Below are positions 43,752 to 52,539 of a DNA stretch of 64,000 nt, in pieces. This DNA is from Pseudolabrys sp. FHR47 (GTDB lineage Bacteria; Pseudomonadota; Alphaproteobacteria; Rhizobiales; Xanthobacteraceae). The notes under the pieces are model-generated. The model was not told the DNA's origin, ran no database searches, and saw only the letters and a list, made by a program, of their open reading frames with translations. A program made the translations under genes and the position numbers. Each line of letters begins with the position of its first letter. Position 1 is the stretch's first letter. The stretch is from the NCBI RefSeq assembly GCF_005153485.1, contig NZ_CP039740.1, positions 620,001 through 684,000 on the forward strand, written 5' to 3'.

Positions 43752-46073
43752 CTACTTCCCCATCCCCCTCTGACACGCCGCCCACACCTTGGCCGGCGTC
43801 GCCGGCATATCCATGTAGTCGGCGGCGCCATTGGGAATGGCGTTGGAAATCGCGTTCATCACCGCGGCAATCGCCGCCGTGGTGCCGGACTCGCCGACGC
43901 CCTTGACGCCGAGCGGGTTGGTCGTCGCCGGCACGACATGCATCGCCTCGCGCAGTTCGACCGGCATGTCGTGGGCGCGTGGCATGCCGTAATCCATGAA
44001 CGAGCCCGACACGAGCTGGCCGCTGTCTTCGTCGTAAACCGCGTTCTCAACCAATGCCTGGCCGAGGCCTTGTGCGATCGCGCCCTGCACCTGGCCCGAG
44101 GCGATGGTCTTGTCGAGCGGATTGCCGCTGTCGTCGACCGCCGTATAGGTGATGATGTCGAAATGGCCGGTGTCGGGATCGATCTCGACTTCGGCGATGT
44201 GACAGCCGTTGGGGTAGGTGGTCGGCGCGTGGCCTTGATCCTTGGTGTCGAGGCTTTCGCCCATCACCTTGGCGCGCTCCGCCGTCTCGAACAGCGTGAT
44301 CCGCCGGTCGGTGCCGACAACCTCGAAGTGTCCGTCGCGATATTGGATGTCGTCTTCCGACGCTTCCAGCGCCGACGCAGCGATTTTCTTCGCCTTGGCC
44401 AGCATCGTATCGGCGGTGACAAGAATGGCGGTGCCGGCACACATCGCCGAACGCGAGCCCACGGAGGCAAAGCCCGCGATACCTAGGTCGCTGTCGCCGT
44501 GGCGGTGCTCAATGGTGCTGGCGTCGATGCCGAGCTTGGCCGCCAGCAGATGACCGAATACGGTGGCGTGGCTCTGCCCTGTCGATTGCACATTCAGGCC
44601 GAGAACGAGCTTGTCGCCGCCGGGAAAGCTGACCGAGGCCTGCTCGGTCGGCAAGGCGCCAGCATGTTCGAGCATGCAGGAAATGCCGATGCCGCGCAGC
44701 TTCTTGCGTCTGGCCGCCTCGCGCTTGCGCTTGCTGAAGTTCTCGTAGTCGGCGAGCTTAAGGGCCTTGTCGACGACGGCCGGGAAGTCGCCGGAGTCGT
44801 AGGTCTGGATCGGCGTCTTGTAAGGCATCGCCGACGGCGGGATCAGGTTCTTCTTGCGCAGCTTGGCCGGATCCATCTTCAATAGGCGCGCCGCTTCCTC
44901 GACCGCGCGCTCCAGCGCGTAATTGGCCTCGGGGCGACCGGCGCCGCGATAGGGACCGATCGGCACCGTGTTGGAGAAATAACAAGCGGCCGACACATCC
45001 ATCTTCGGGATGGCGTACATCGCCGGCAGGCATTGCCAGAAACTCAGCGTGTTGATCTGCGCGCCGGCGCTGGTGATGTAGGCGCCCTGATTGCACAGAT
45101 GCCGGGCACGCAGCGCGATGAACTTACCCTTGGCGTCGCAGGCGAGCTCGACGTGGGTGATAGCGTCGCGTGCCTGATTGTCGGTAACGAAAGATTCCGA
45201 ACGCGTCGCCATCCAATGCACCGGCCGGCCGAGCTTCTTCGCCGCGACAAGGAGCGCGATATATTCGGGATAGACCGAGGTCTTGACGCCGAAGGCGCCG
45301 CCGACGTCCTGCGTGATGACGCGCAGTTTGTCATCCGGTACGCCGAGCACCGAGGCCGTCATGCGGCGTAACGGGTCGGTACCCTGTGAGCAGGAATGCA
45401 GCGTATAGCTGTCGGTCTTGGCGTCGTAGACTCCCGTGGCGCCGCGCGTCTCCATCGAGGCGACGACCATGCGCTGGTTGGTGACCGTGATCCTGGCGAC
45501 ATGCGCAGCCTTGGCGATCGTATCGTCGACCGCCTTCTCGTTGTCCTTGTCTTCCTTCATGCCAGGCCAATCGATGGCGAGATTGCCGGGTGCCTCCGCG
45601 TACAGCACGGTGTCGGCTTTCATCGCCTGGTCGAGGCTGACGACTGGCAGCAGCTCTTCGTATTCGACATCGACCAGATCGGTCGCGTCGAGTGCTTCCG
45701 CCAGGGATTCGGCCACCACGAGCGCGACCGGGTCGCCGACATGCATCACTTTGTCGCCCACCAGTGCCGGACGAAACGGCATGGCGAGGGGAGCGCCGCC
45801 GCGCCCGGTGAGGGGGCCGTGCCGCGAGATCGAGCCGATGCCGGCGGCCTTGATGTCGGCCGCGGTCAGCACGGCGATGACGCCTTTGGCCTTGAGCGCC
45901 GCCTCGGTCCCGACCGACAGCACGCGCGCGTGTGCATAAGGCGAGCGCACGAACACGCCGGCGGCCTGACCCGGCAGGCGTGGATCGTCCACGAACTGCC
46001 CGGCGCCGCGCACCAAAGCGTCATCCTCGACACGCGGCTCGGAATTACTGCGGGGTGGGATGGTCAGTGTCAT
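43752..46073 (-). CDS. Orphan molybdenum hydroxylase large subunit
   Basis: The 773-residue protein is a xanthine-oxidase-family molybdopterin subunit with the N-terminal domain (VRGAGQFVDDPRLPGQAAGV), VITQDVGGAFGVKTS, NTVPIGPYRGAGRPEANYAL and the C-terminal GVKGVGESGTTAAIAAVMNA with the catalytic Glu. It lacks the CO-dehydrogenase loop VAYRCSFR, so it is not a true CoxL. No [2Fe-2S] or FAD subunit gene is adjacent on either side, so its partners must be elsewhere. ATG 46073 (MTLTIPPRSN) is chosen as the family start. Substrate unknown, perhaps an aldehyde or N-heterocycle. Confidence 0.85.
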   Translation of the reverse strand: MTLTIPPRSNSEPRVEDDALVRGAGQFVDDPRLPGQAAGVFVRSPYAHARVLSVGTEAALKAKGVIAVLTAADIKAAGIGSISRHGPLTGRGGAPLAMPFRPALVGDKVMHVGDPVALVVAESLAEALDATDLVDVEYEELLPVVSLDQAMKADTVLYAEAPGNLAIDWPGMKEDKDNEKAVDDTIAKAAHVARITVTNQRMVVASMETRGATGVYDAKTDSYTLHSCSQGTDPLRRMTASVLGVPDDKLRVITQDVGGAFGVKTSVYPEYIALLVAAKKLGRPVHWMATRSESFVTDNQARDAITHVELACDAKGKFIALRARHLCNQGAYITSAGAQINTLSFWQCLPAMYAIPKMDVSAACYFSNTVPIGPYRGAGRPEANYALERAVEEAARLLKMDPAKLRKKNLIPPSAMPYKTPIQTYDSGDFPAVVDKALKLADYENFSKRKREAARRKKLRGIGISCMLEHAGALPTEQASVSFPGGDKLVLGLNVQSTGQSHATVFGHLLAAKLGIDASTIEHRHGDSDLGIAGFASVGSRSAMCAGTAILVTADTMLAKAKKIAASALEASEDDIQYRDGHFEVVGTDRRITLFETAERAKVMGESLDTKDQGHAPTTYPNGCHIAEVEIDPDTGHFDIITYTAVDDSGNPLDKTIASGQVQGAIAQGLGQALVENAVYDEDSGQLVSGSFMDYGMPRAHDMPVELREAMHVVPATTNPLGVKGVGESGTTAAIAAVMNAISNAIPNGAADYMDMPATPAKVWAACQRGMGK

Positions 46074-46254
46074 GGGCCGGATCCTAGGGCTTTGGCGGGC
46101 GTGCCACCAAAAGGGGCACGGTTCTATAGCAGGGCGCAACGCACGCATGCAGCCGTTGCCCACCACTGGCGCGTCTCGCGCGGAACCGCTATGCGAATAC
46201 GCAAGACAAAGCCGCCGCGGTCAACGCGGAAGAAATTGCAAGGGAGAGACCTGA

Positions 46255-47211
46255 ATGTCCAAGAACACCCAGAAGCTCGGCTGGATCGGGACCGGGCGCA
46301 TGGGCGCGCCGATGGCCGAGCGTCTGCTCAAGGCCGGCCACGATGTAACCGTCTGGAACCGGACCCGCGCCAAGGCCGAACCGCTGGCCAAAAGCGGCGG
46401 CAAGGTCGTCGACAAGCTGTCCGATCTCGCCGGCCTCGATGTGGTGTTCTCCATCGTCTCGACCGGCAAGGATCTCGACGAAATCTATTTCGGCCCGAAC
46501 GGCGTGCTGGCGAACGGCGGCAAGGCGCCGAAGATCGTTGTCGATTGCTCGACCATTTCCATTGAGGACTCCGTCGAGATTCGCCGCAAGCTGATGGAAG
46601 CCGGCAGCGATTATCTCACCGCGCCGGTGTCGGGCAATGCCAAGGTCATCAAGGCCGGCAAGCTGTCCTCCGTCGTGTCGGGCTCGGAGGACGTGTTCCG
46701 CGCCGCCAAGCCGCTCATCGACGTCATCGCGCCGCAGGGCGTCGCCTATGTCGGCGAGGGCGATCTCGCCCGCGTCTGCAAGATCGCGCACAACGTCATG
46801 CTCGGCGTCGTCATCGAGAACCTGATCGAGATCACGCTGCTCGCCAACAAGATGGGCGTGCCGCGCCACGCCTTCCTCGCCTTCATGAACAACGGCGTCA
46901 TGGGCTCGATGTTCACGAAATACAAATCGCCGGCTCTGGTCAATCTCGACTGGACCACCACCTTCACGCCGGAGTTGCTGCGCAAGGACCTTGATCTCGG
47001 ACTCGAACTCGGTCGCGAATTCGACGTGCCGATGCCGGTGACGGCGGCGACGCGCGAGGTGCTGCAGGGTCATTTCGGCGCGGCGATGCTGCAGAAGGAT
47101 CCGGAAGCCTATCTGCAGAAGGATTTCGCGGCACTGATGGAGACCATGGCGCTCGCCGCCGGCATGAAGCTCGAACCGGAGAACGTCAAGGTCGGCACCG
47201 GGCTCGAGTAA
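46255..47211 (+). CDS. 3-hydroxyisobutyrate dehydrogenase-like NAD(P) oxidoreductase
   Basis: The 318-residue protein has the dinucleotide motif LGWIGTGRMGAPMAERLLKA (about residues 7-26), substrate-binding DYLTAPVSGNAKVIKAGKLS and the catalytic-Lys region ICKIAHNVMLGVVIENLIEI in near form (Lys about 180). It probably oxidises a beta-hydroxyacid to a semialdehyde, fitting the neighbouring semialdehyde dehydrogenase. GGGAGAG lies before the ATG. Confidence 0.88.
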   Translation: MSKNTQKLGWIGTGRMGAPMAERLLKAGHDVTVWNRTRAKAEPLAKSGGKVVDKLSDLAGLDVVFSIVSTGKDLDEIYFGPNGVLANGGKAPKIVVDCSTISIEDSVEIRRKLMEAGSDYLTAPVSGNAKVIKAGKLSSVVSGSEDVFRAAKPLIDVIAPQGVAYVGEGDLARVCKIAHNVMLGVVIENLIEITLLANKMGVPRHAFLAFMNNGVMGSMFTKYKSPALVNLDWTTTFTPELLRKDLDLGLELGREFDVPMPVTAATREVLQGHFGAAMLQKDPEAYLQKDFAALMETMALAAGMKLEPENVKVGTGLE

Positions 47212-47239
47212 AGCGTGGTCCGCGCCCGCAGGATTGTTG

Positions 47240-47264
47240 CCCGCCCCCAAGGAGCGGGGGCGGG
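47240..47264 (+). terminator. GC-rich hairpin after the hydroxyacid dehydrogenase gene
   Basis: A 9-bp stem CCCGCCCCC/GGGGGCGGG (47240-47248 with 47256-47264) and seven-base loop lies 29 bases after the stop. No T-run follows. Confidence 0.6.
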
Positions 47265-47371
47265 TGCCCTGCGATCGGGCGCATCGCGCCGGCTGAATTG
47301 GCTGTCATTGCGCCCTGCGGCGGGCCATGGTGGCTCCCGCGACGCTATTCGGCGTCCGAAGGGCCCCAACG

Positions 47372-47959
47372 ATGAATCCTCAGATCAATGAGCTGATCGG
47401 CAAGATCAAACAGCTCGAATCCGAACTTGACGCGGAGCTTGCCAAGCGGAGTGCCGAGTTGCGCTACGGCATGGAGCATGGCCGCGCCGCCTTCGAGGAA
47501 GAGCTGCTGCGCCGCCATCGCGAGTTGCGCCAGAAGCTGCTGCCCTATGTTTTCGGCGCCCGTCCCCTGGTGATGCTGGTCGCGCCGGTGATCTATGCCG
47601 GCATCGTGCCGTTCGTGGTGCTCGATATGTTCGTTTCAGTCTATCAGGCCGTGTGCTTCCCGGTGTACGGCATCGCCAAGGTGAAGCGCGCCGACTATCT
47701 GGTGTTCGACCGTCACCATCTCGCCTATCTCAACGCGCTCGAAAAGCTCAATTGCGCTTATTGCTCCTATGCCAACGGTCTCATCGCCTATGCTCGTGAG
47801 ATCGTGGCGCGTACCGAGCAGTACTGGTGTCCGATCAAGCACGCGCGCCGTGTCATCGGCACGCACACGCGCTACGCGTTGTTCGATGACTATGGCGATG
47901 GCGAGGGGTATCGGGAGCGGCTCGAGGAACTGCGGAAGGATCTGGCCAAAGGCGATTGA
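47372..47959 (+). CDS. Unknown protein with coiled coil and hydrophobic hairpin (195 aa)
   Basis: The family is not known to me by function. The N-terminal 60 residues are a predicted coiled coil (IKQLESELDAELAKRSAELR). A hydrophobic stretch follows (LVMLVAPVIYAGIVPFVVLD, about residues 65-85), then a Cys/Tyr-rich region with CAYCSYANGLIAYAREIVA and TEQYWCPIKHARRV. It looks membrane-attached, with four cysteines that could bind metal or form redox pairs. ATG 47372 is chosen because the longer frame from 47327 lacks a ribosome-binding site. Confidence 0.78.
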   Translation: MNPQINELIGKIKQLESELDAELAKRSAELRYGMEHGRAAFEEELLRRHRELRQKLLPYVFGARPLVMLVAPVIYAGIVPFVVLDMFVSVYQAVCFPVYGIAKVKRADYLVFDRHHLAYLNALEKLNCAYCSYANGLIAYAREIVARTEQYWCPIKHARRVIGTHTRYALFDDYGDGEGYRERLEELRKDLAKGD

Positions 47960-47999
47960 TGCCAACCGGGCGGGGCGGGCTTGGGCCCCCAAAAAAAGA

Positions 48000-48025
48000 G
48001 GGGCTTCCGTGAGGAAGCCCCTTTT
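48000..48025 (+). terminator. Intrinsic terminator
   Basis: A 9-bp stem GGGGCTTCC/GGAAGCCCC (48000-48008 with 48013-48021) with loop GTGA, followed by TTTT and preceded by an A-run, 41 bases after the unknown gene's stop. It can work in both directions. Confidence 0.85.
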
Positions 48026-48323
48026 CACAAGGTGGAGGATTCTTGCCGCCGGCCGTTCTGATCGAACGAGCGATCGGTGTGCACAACGGGTTGAGTGAAG
48101 CGGCAGCACCGCTCCGGCTCCAGTAAAAATGGCGTAACAAATACTCCGTGCGGAATCTGTGCATTTCCGGGCCACGCTGTGGCACACGGTCCGCGCGAAT
48201 AGCTGCTCGCATTCGCTGTCACAATCGTGCTCCGACACGACGGCTGCATGAATGTGTCATTAAGCAATCGGGAACATATCGCGGCGTAAATACCGTCACT
48301 GAAATTCCCGCCTCGGAAATCCA
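48026..48323. other. Leader/promoter region of the chemoreceptor gene; no gene
   Basis: About 300 bases of comparatively AT-rich DNA without a convincing ORF. The stretch 48235-48310 is AT-richer and probably holds the chemoreceptor promoter, but no clear class of promoter was found. Confidence 0.4.
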
Positions 48324-50018
48324 ATGCTGCGCATATCTGCGATTCGTCTGCCGATCGCCGCCAAGGCGATGCTGCTGATTGGAGCACTCGGCATTCTGTC
48401 GGCCGCCGCCAATTGGTACAGCCTGCGCAGCCTGCAGGACGTCGATCGCCTCAACGACATCGTGACGCACGAGATCGCGCCGGTACGACTTATCCTGACC
48501 GAGTCCAAGATCGCCGCCGAATCGCTCGGGCTTGCGACCTACAAGATGGCCGCCGCCAGCGATCCCGAGACCATCCGCGAAGCCGTCGCCGAGCGCGCCG
48601 GGCAGTATGCCTCGGCGAAGCATTGGCTCGCCGGCGTGATCGAGGCGATGCCGGATCGCGAGAACGACGTGCGCGGCATGCTACGCCGGCTCGACGTCCT
48701 CAACGCCCTCGCCGACGAGGTGCTGGCGGCGATCAATGCCGGCGACAACGCCAAGGTGCGTCATCTGCTCGAATTCCGCTTTGACCCGGCAGTCGTCGAC
48801 GCCACCACCAGCATGAACCGCTTGATCGACGTGCTCGGCGGCCAGATGCGTGTCGCCATCGAAACGGCGGGCGAGAAGCGGGCCGCCACCTACGATTTGC
48901 TGACCATCATGCTGGTCGCAGGCACGTTGGGCACCATCCTGATCGCCATGCTGCTCGCCCATCGCACTGTGGCGCGGCCGCTGCGGCGTCTGGCTTTTGC
49001 CATGCGCGAGATCGCACAGGGCCGGCTCGACGCGCCGATCGATGGCCTCAAGCGCGGCGACGAGGTCGGCACCATGGCGCGGGCGGTGCTGGTGTTCCGC
49101 GACAACGCCGTGGCCCTGAAGGACGCGCAGGAGATGCGCAAGCGGGCGCGCGAGCAGGCTGCCGTCGACAAGCGCGAAGCGCTCGAGCAACTGGCGCGCA
49201 ATTTCGAGAGCAAGATTCTCAGCGTTGCCGCCGCGCTTGCCCACTCTGCCTCCGAGCTCGACCGATCGGCCCAGGCGATGAGCGAGGTCGCCGACGAATC
49301 CGGCGATCACGCCGGTACCGCCGCCGTCGTCGCGCAGGAAACCACCGAGGTTGCCGGCACCGTCGCCGCCGCCATCGAGGAATTGTCGGCCTCGATGCAT
49401 GACATCGACGGGCAGCTCACCCACGCCTCGGGCGCGGTGCTCGATGCCTCGCGCCGCGCCGAAATGGCCGTGACCAATGTCGACAGCCTGACCCAGGCGG
49501 TCAGCGACATCGACAAGGTCGTCGGCATGATCCAGGCCATCGCCAGCCAGACCAATCTGCTGGCGCTCAACGCCACCATCGAGGCGGCCCGCGCCGGTGA
49601 GGCCGGCCGCGGCTTCGCCGTGGTGGCGCAGGAGGTCAAGTCGCTCGCGACGCAGACGACCCAGGCGCTCGCCAATATTCGCAGCAAGACCGAATCCGTC
49701 GCCGGCATTATTGGCGGCGTGCGCACCACGACCGAATCCATCGCCCAGGGCATAGCCGGCATCCGCACCGTGGCGCGCGCCATCACCGAGGCGGTGAGTG
49801 TGCAGAGCCAGGCGACGCAGAAGATCGCCGAGACCGTCGAGGGCGCGGCGGTGCGCTCGCGTCAGGTGTCGCAGACCGTCGACGGCGTCAACGAGTTCGC
49901 CGCGCGCACGCGCACCGGCGCCGTGGAAATCCAGCACGCCGCCGCGGATCTCAGCCGTCAGGCCGCCGCGCTGCAGGTCGAGGCGCAGGACTTCATTGCC
50001 GGCGTGCGGGCGGCGTAA
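48324..50018 (+). CDS. Methyl-accepting chemotaxis protein (HAMP + signalling domain)
   Basis: A 564-residue chemoreceptor. A first membrane segment ([20 protein letters not shown], about residues 15-34) leads to a periplasmic helical sensor of about 150 residues. A second span ([20 protein letters not shown], about 192-211) is followed by HAMP (about 213-265) and a cytoplasmic domain whose hairpin tip reads [20 protein letters not shown] (about 404-423). It has no C-terminal CheR/CheB-tethering pentapeptide. Ligand unknown. No che genes are in the window. Confidence 0.93.
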   Translation: MLRISAIRLPIAAKAMLLIGALGILSAAANWYSLRSLQDVDRLNDIVTHEIAPVRLILTESKIAAESLGLATYKMAAASDPETIREAVAERAGQYASAKHWLAGVIEAMPDRENDVRGMLRRLDVLNALADEVLAAINAGDNAKVRHLLEFRFDPAVVDATTSMNRLIDVLGGQMRVAIETAGEKRAATYDLLTIMLVAGTLGTILIAMLLAHRTVARPLRRLAFAMREIAQGRLDAPIDGLKRGDEVGTMARAVLVFRDNAVALKDAQEMRKRAREQAAVDKREALEQLARNFESKILSVAAALAHSASELDRSAQAMSEVADESGDHAGTAAVVAQETTEVAGTVAAAIEELSASMHDIDGQLTHASGAVLDASRRAEMAVTNVDSLTQAVSDIDKVVGMIQAIASQTNLLALNATIEAARAGEAGRGFAVVAQEVKSLATQTTQALANIRSKTESVAGIIGGVRTTTESIAQGIAGIRTVARAITEAVSVQSQATQKIAETVEGAAVRSRQVSQTVDGVNEFAARTRTGAVEIQHAAADLSRQAAALQVEAQDFIAGVRAA

Positions 50019-50029
50019 TACTCAGTCGT

Positions 50030-50140
50030 CATCACCCGCGCATAGCCGTTCGAAGAACGGCGTTCTTTCAGAACGCCTATGAGCGGGTGATCCAGCAATT
50101 TCTTGGAAGAGCTGGATGGCCCGCTTTCGCGGACCATGAC
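50030..50140. repeat. Palindromic intergenic repeats
   Basis: Contains the inverted pair TCACCCGC...GCGGGTGA enclosing the hairpin CGTTC-TTTCAG-GAACG, then CGCTTTCGCGGACCATGA. The last piece recurs at 53050-53070 (CGCTTTCGCGGACGATGA), so the two sites share a module. Confidence 0.7.
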
Positions 50141-50144
50141 GGCC

Positions 50145-50564
50145 TTACTTGGCGGTGGCCTGCCTTGCTTTCTTCGCCGCCTCGAAGCCGTGCAGGCCGG
50201 CATACCATTGCAGGGCGACGACCGTGCCCTTGACCGGTTGGATGAGCGCTATCGCCATCACGAAGGCGAGCGCCGGCCACAAAGTCACGCTGAGCCAGAT
50301 CGGCGGAGTATAGTTCATCTCCACCGCCAGCACGATCGGCACCACTAGAAGGCCGGTCAGCACCGTCACGAGATAGGCCGGGAAGTCGTCGGCGCGATGA
50401 TGGTGCAATTCCTCGCCGCAGGAGGGGCATTTGTCCGCCACTTTAAGAAAGGCGCGGAACAGGCGGCCTTCGCCGCAGGCCGGGCATTTGCCGCGAAAGC
50501 CGCGGCCCAGCGCGCCAAAGGCGCCGCGCGGCAGCTGGCGCGGCTTCTGAATTCTGTTGTCCAT
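50145..50564 (-). CDS. DUF983 membrane protein with zinc-ribbon-like motif
   Basis: A 139-residue protein of the DUF983 family. Two CxxC pairs (RGKCPACGEGRLF and DKCPSCGEELHHH, about residues 26-55) probably bind zinc in the cytoplasm. Two membrane segments follow (LVTVLTGLLVVPIVLAVEM and LWPALAFVMAIALIQPVKG). Function is unknown; members are often near cytochrome oxidase or NUDIX genes, not seen here. ATG 50564 is chosen because the upstream frame covers the next gene. It pairs with the small membrane protein gene upstream. Confidence 0.85.
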   Translation of the reverse strand: MDNRIQKPRQLPRGAFGALGRGFRGKCPACGEGRLFRAFLKVADKCPSCGEELHHHRADDFPAYLVTVLTGLLVVPIVLAVEMNYTPPIWLSVTLWPALAFVMAIALIQPVKGTVVALQWYAGLHGFEAAKKARQATAK

Positions 50565-50587
50565 GCCGGCTTGTATCGCGTCGGCGT

Positions 50588-50818
50588 CTATCCCGCCATC
50601 GCCCGGATGAGAGCCAGCACCGGATAACCGAACGCGCCGTCGATCTGGTAGGCGAGGTTGCGCAGCCATGCCGGCGCCTGATCGGTATAGGCGAACAGCA
50701 TGAAGCCGACGAACAGCGCGAGCGCTGCGCCGCTCCACAGCACGAACGAGATGACGCGCGCGCGGTTCTCCGCGCGCTGCTTGTCGGTCATGTAGCGGGG
50801 ATCGACGGGCGGGATCAT
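50588..50818 (-). CDS. Small single-span membrane protein (76 aa), unknown
   Basis: One clear membrane segment (VISFVLWSGAALALFVGFML) is preceded by a Lys/Arg-rich cytoplasmic part (MTDKQRAENRAR), giving an N-in orientation. ATG 50818 follows GTGAGCAAG; the longer frame reaches into a repeat. It is 23 bases upstream of the DUF983 gene and likely in its operon. The family is unrecognised. Confidence 0.7.
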   Translation of the reverse strand: MIPPVDPRYMTDKQRAENRARVISFVLWSGAALALFVGFMLFAYTDQAPAWLRNLAYQIDGAFGYPVLALIRAMAG

Positions 50819-50837
50819 CTTGCTCACCAACTGCACG

Positions 50838-50930
50838 GTCATGGCCGGGCTTGACCCGGCCATCCCGCTTAGGCGGGCATAGTACCAACCTAAGCGGGGT
50901 CACCGGGTCAAGCCCGGTGACGACAAGAAG
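50838..50930. repeat. Palindromic intergenic repeat
   Basis: Inverted repeat of TCATGGCCGGGCTTGACCCG type with partner TCACCGGGTCAAGCCCGGTG, enclosing CCCGCTTAGG/CCTAAGCGGGG. It is a REP-like hairpin common in related genomes, located between two minus-strand genes. Confidence 0.75.
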
Positions 50931-50934
50931 GGCC

Positions 50935-52227
50935 TCAATACCTGTTCGCGATCGGCAGTTCTTCCGCCGGGAACAGCGAGATCACGCGGCAGCCTTTGTC
51001 GGTGACCACGACTTCTTCCTCGATCCGCGCGCCGGAGTATCCATCCGTCGCCGGGCAATAGGTCTCGATGGCGAACACCATGCCTTCCTTGATCTCGGTC
51101 GGGTGGTCCATCGACACCACGCGCGAGATCACCGGCCGCTCGTGCAGCGCCAGACCAAGTCCGTGCGCGAATTGCAGGCCGAAGGCCGATGTCTCGTCCG
51201 GGAAACCGAACTCCTGCGCCGTCGGGAAGGCTTCGGCGATATGCGAGGTGGTGGCGCCGGGCTTGATGCGGGCCATCGCATTGTCGAGCCATTCGCGGCA
51301 CTGCTTGTAGGCGTCGCGCTGCGCCGGCGTGGCGCGGCCGACATTGAAGGTGCGGTAGTAGCAGGTGCGATAGCCCATGAACGACTGCAGGATGTCGAAG
51401 AAGGCCTGGTCGCCGGGGCGGATCATGCGGTCGGTGAAATTGTGCGGATGCGGGTTGCAGCGCTCGCCGGAAATGGCGTTCACCGCCTCGACGTCGTCGG
51501 AGCCATGGCGATAGAGAAACTCGTTGACCATGGCGACGACGTCGTTCTCGCGCACGCCGGGGCGCAGCTTCTCGTTGATCAGGTCATAGGCGCCGTCGAC
51601 CATCGCCGCGGCGCGATTGAGCAGATGGATCTCGTCCTGCGACTTGATCTCGCGCGCTTCCAGCATCACCTGCTGGCCGTCGACGACATTGATGCCGGCC
51701 TTCTGCAGCTCGAACATCATCGGCGGCTCGATGAGATCGACTCCGACCGGCATGTCGCCGACGCCGGCCTCCTTGAGCAGCGAGGCGATCTCGCCGGCGT
51801 GCTTCTTCATCAGGCCGAACTTGGGATCGACCATGCCGCGCATACCGATCAGGCCGGCCTTGCAGTTCTCCGGCGCCAGCCAGGGCGTATAGAGCTTGTG
51901 ATGCACGGCGGCCGAGCCGAAGTCCCACAGGATCGGTTCGCCGGTGCGCGTCAAGAGCGCCCAGCGGCACAGCTTGTCGCGCTCCCACTCGCCGATCTTG
52001 GTCGAGGTGATGTAGCGGATGTTGTTGACGTCGAAGACGAGGAGGGCGCCGAGCTCGGAATTGTCGAGCGCCTGCTTGGCGCGGCCGAGCCGGTAGCGGT
52101 GCAGGCGCTGGTAATTGACGCGCTCCTCGAAGTCGACGCCGTTGGTGCCGAGCGAAGGCAAAGCGCGGCCCCAGTTATGACGGGGGTTCACATCATCGGC
52201 GCTGATCTTGCGGACGGTCTGGTCCAT
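50935..52227 (-). CDS. M24-family (Xaa-Pro peptidase / DddP-like) protein, altered metal site
   Basis: The 430-residue protein has a creatinase N-terminal domain and the M24 pita-bread domain (from about residue 195). Metal-ligand positions: first Asp in FFDILQSFMGYRTC, His in FAHGLGLALHE, Glu in GMVFAIETYCPATDGYSG, Glu in ARIEEEVVVTD. The second Asp (+11 from the first) is Cys in GYRTCYYRTF. DMSP lyase DddP and creatinase are known M24 relatives with non-peptidase chemistry, so a peptidase call is unsafe. ATG 52227 starts at MDQTVRKIS. Confidence 0.82.
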   Translation of the reverse strand: MDQTVRKISADDVNPRHNWGRALPSLGTNGVDFEERVNYQRLHRYRLGRAKQALDNSELGALLVFDVNNIRYITSTKIGEWERDKLCRWALLTRTGEPILWDFGSAAVHHKLYTPWLAPENCKAGLIGMRGMVDPKFGLMKKHAGEIASLLKEAGVGDMPVGVDLIEPPMMFELQKAGINVVDGQQVMLEAREIKSQDEIHLLNRAAAMVDGAYDLINEKLRPGVRENDVVAMVNEFLYRHGSDDVEAVNAISGERCNPHPHNFTDRMIRPGDQAFFDILQSFMGYRTCYYRTFNVGRATPAQRDAYKQCREWLDNAMARIKPGATTSHIAEAFPTAQEFGFPDETSAFGLQFAHGLGLALHERPVISRVVSMDHPTEIKEGMVFAIETYCPATDGYSGARIEEEVVVTDKGCRVISLFPAEELPIANRY

Positions 52228-52361
52228 CTGGGCTTCCTCGCACGGTTCTTGTTGTGCCGGCGCATCGGGCGGCCGGCTTTGCTCGGGGTGCATTATAGCG
52301 GCTTGGCGGCGCGGCGACAGGGTTGGGCAGATATCGCGAGCCGTGGGCCGCGGGACCCGCC

Positions 52362-52466
52362 TTTCCGTCATTCCGGGGCGCCACGAAGTGGCGAACCCGG
52401 AATCCATATCCCCGGTGCTGCGGCGTATGGATTCCGGGCCCGGTGCTACGCACCGTCCCGGAATGA
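52362..52466. repeat. Palindromic intergenic repeat (GTCATTCCGGGGCGC type)
   Basis: The left end CCGTCATTCCGGGGCG pairs with the right end GTCCCGGAATGAC, and inner blocks GGAATCCATA / TATGGATTCC pair with each other. This long imperfect hairpin is a standard Bradyrhizobiaceae-type repeat. Confidence 0.8.
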
Positions 52467-52483
52467 CAAATAGAAAATAGTCC

Positions 52484-52510
52484 TTGACTATTATTCCTAG
52501 GATATTATAG
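52484..52510 (+). promoter_or_regulatory. Candidate sigma-70-type promoter before the structured element
   Basis: TTGACT (52484-52489) and TATAGG (52506-52511) are 16 bases apart. Between them is the palindrome TCCTAGGA (52495-52502), which could be an operator for a MarR-like repressor. It points into the structured element at 52540-52980. The -10 match is only moderate. Confidence 0.45.
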
Positions 52511-52539
52511 GCTCATTTCGTCCTGTTCCGGCCGGGGGC

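Noticed and set aside
43752..46073. Aerobic carbon monoxide dehydrogenase large subunit (CoxL)
   Set aside because: The diagnostic VAYRCSFR loop is absent (the site reads GPYRGAGRPE) and no coxM or coxS is adjacent.
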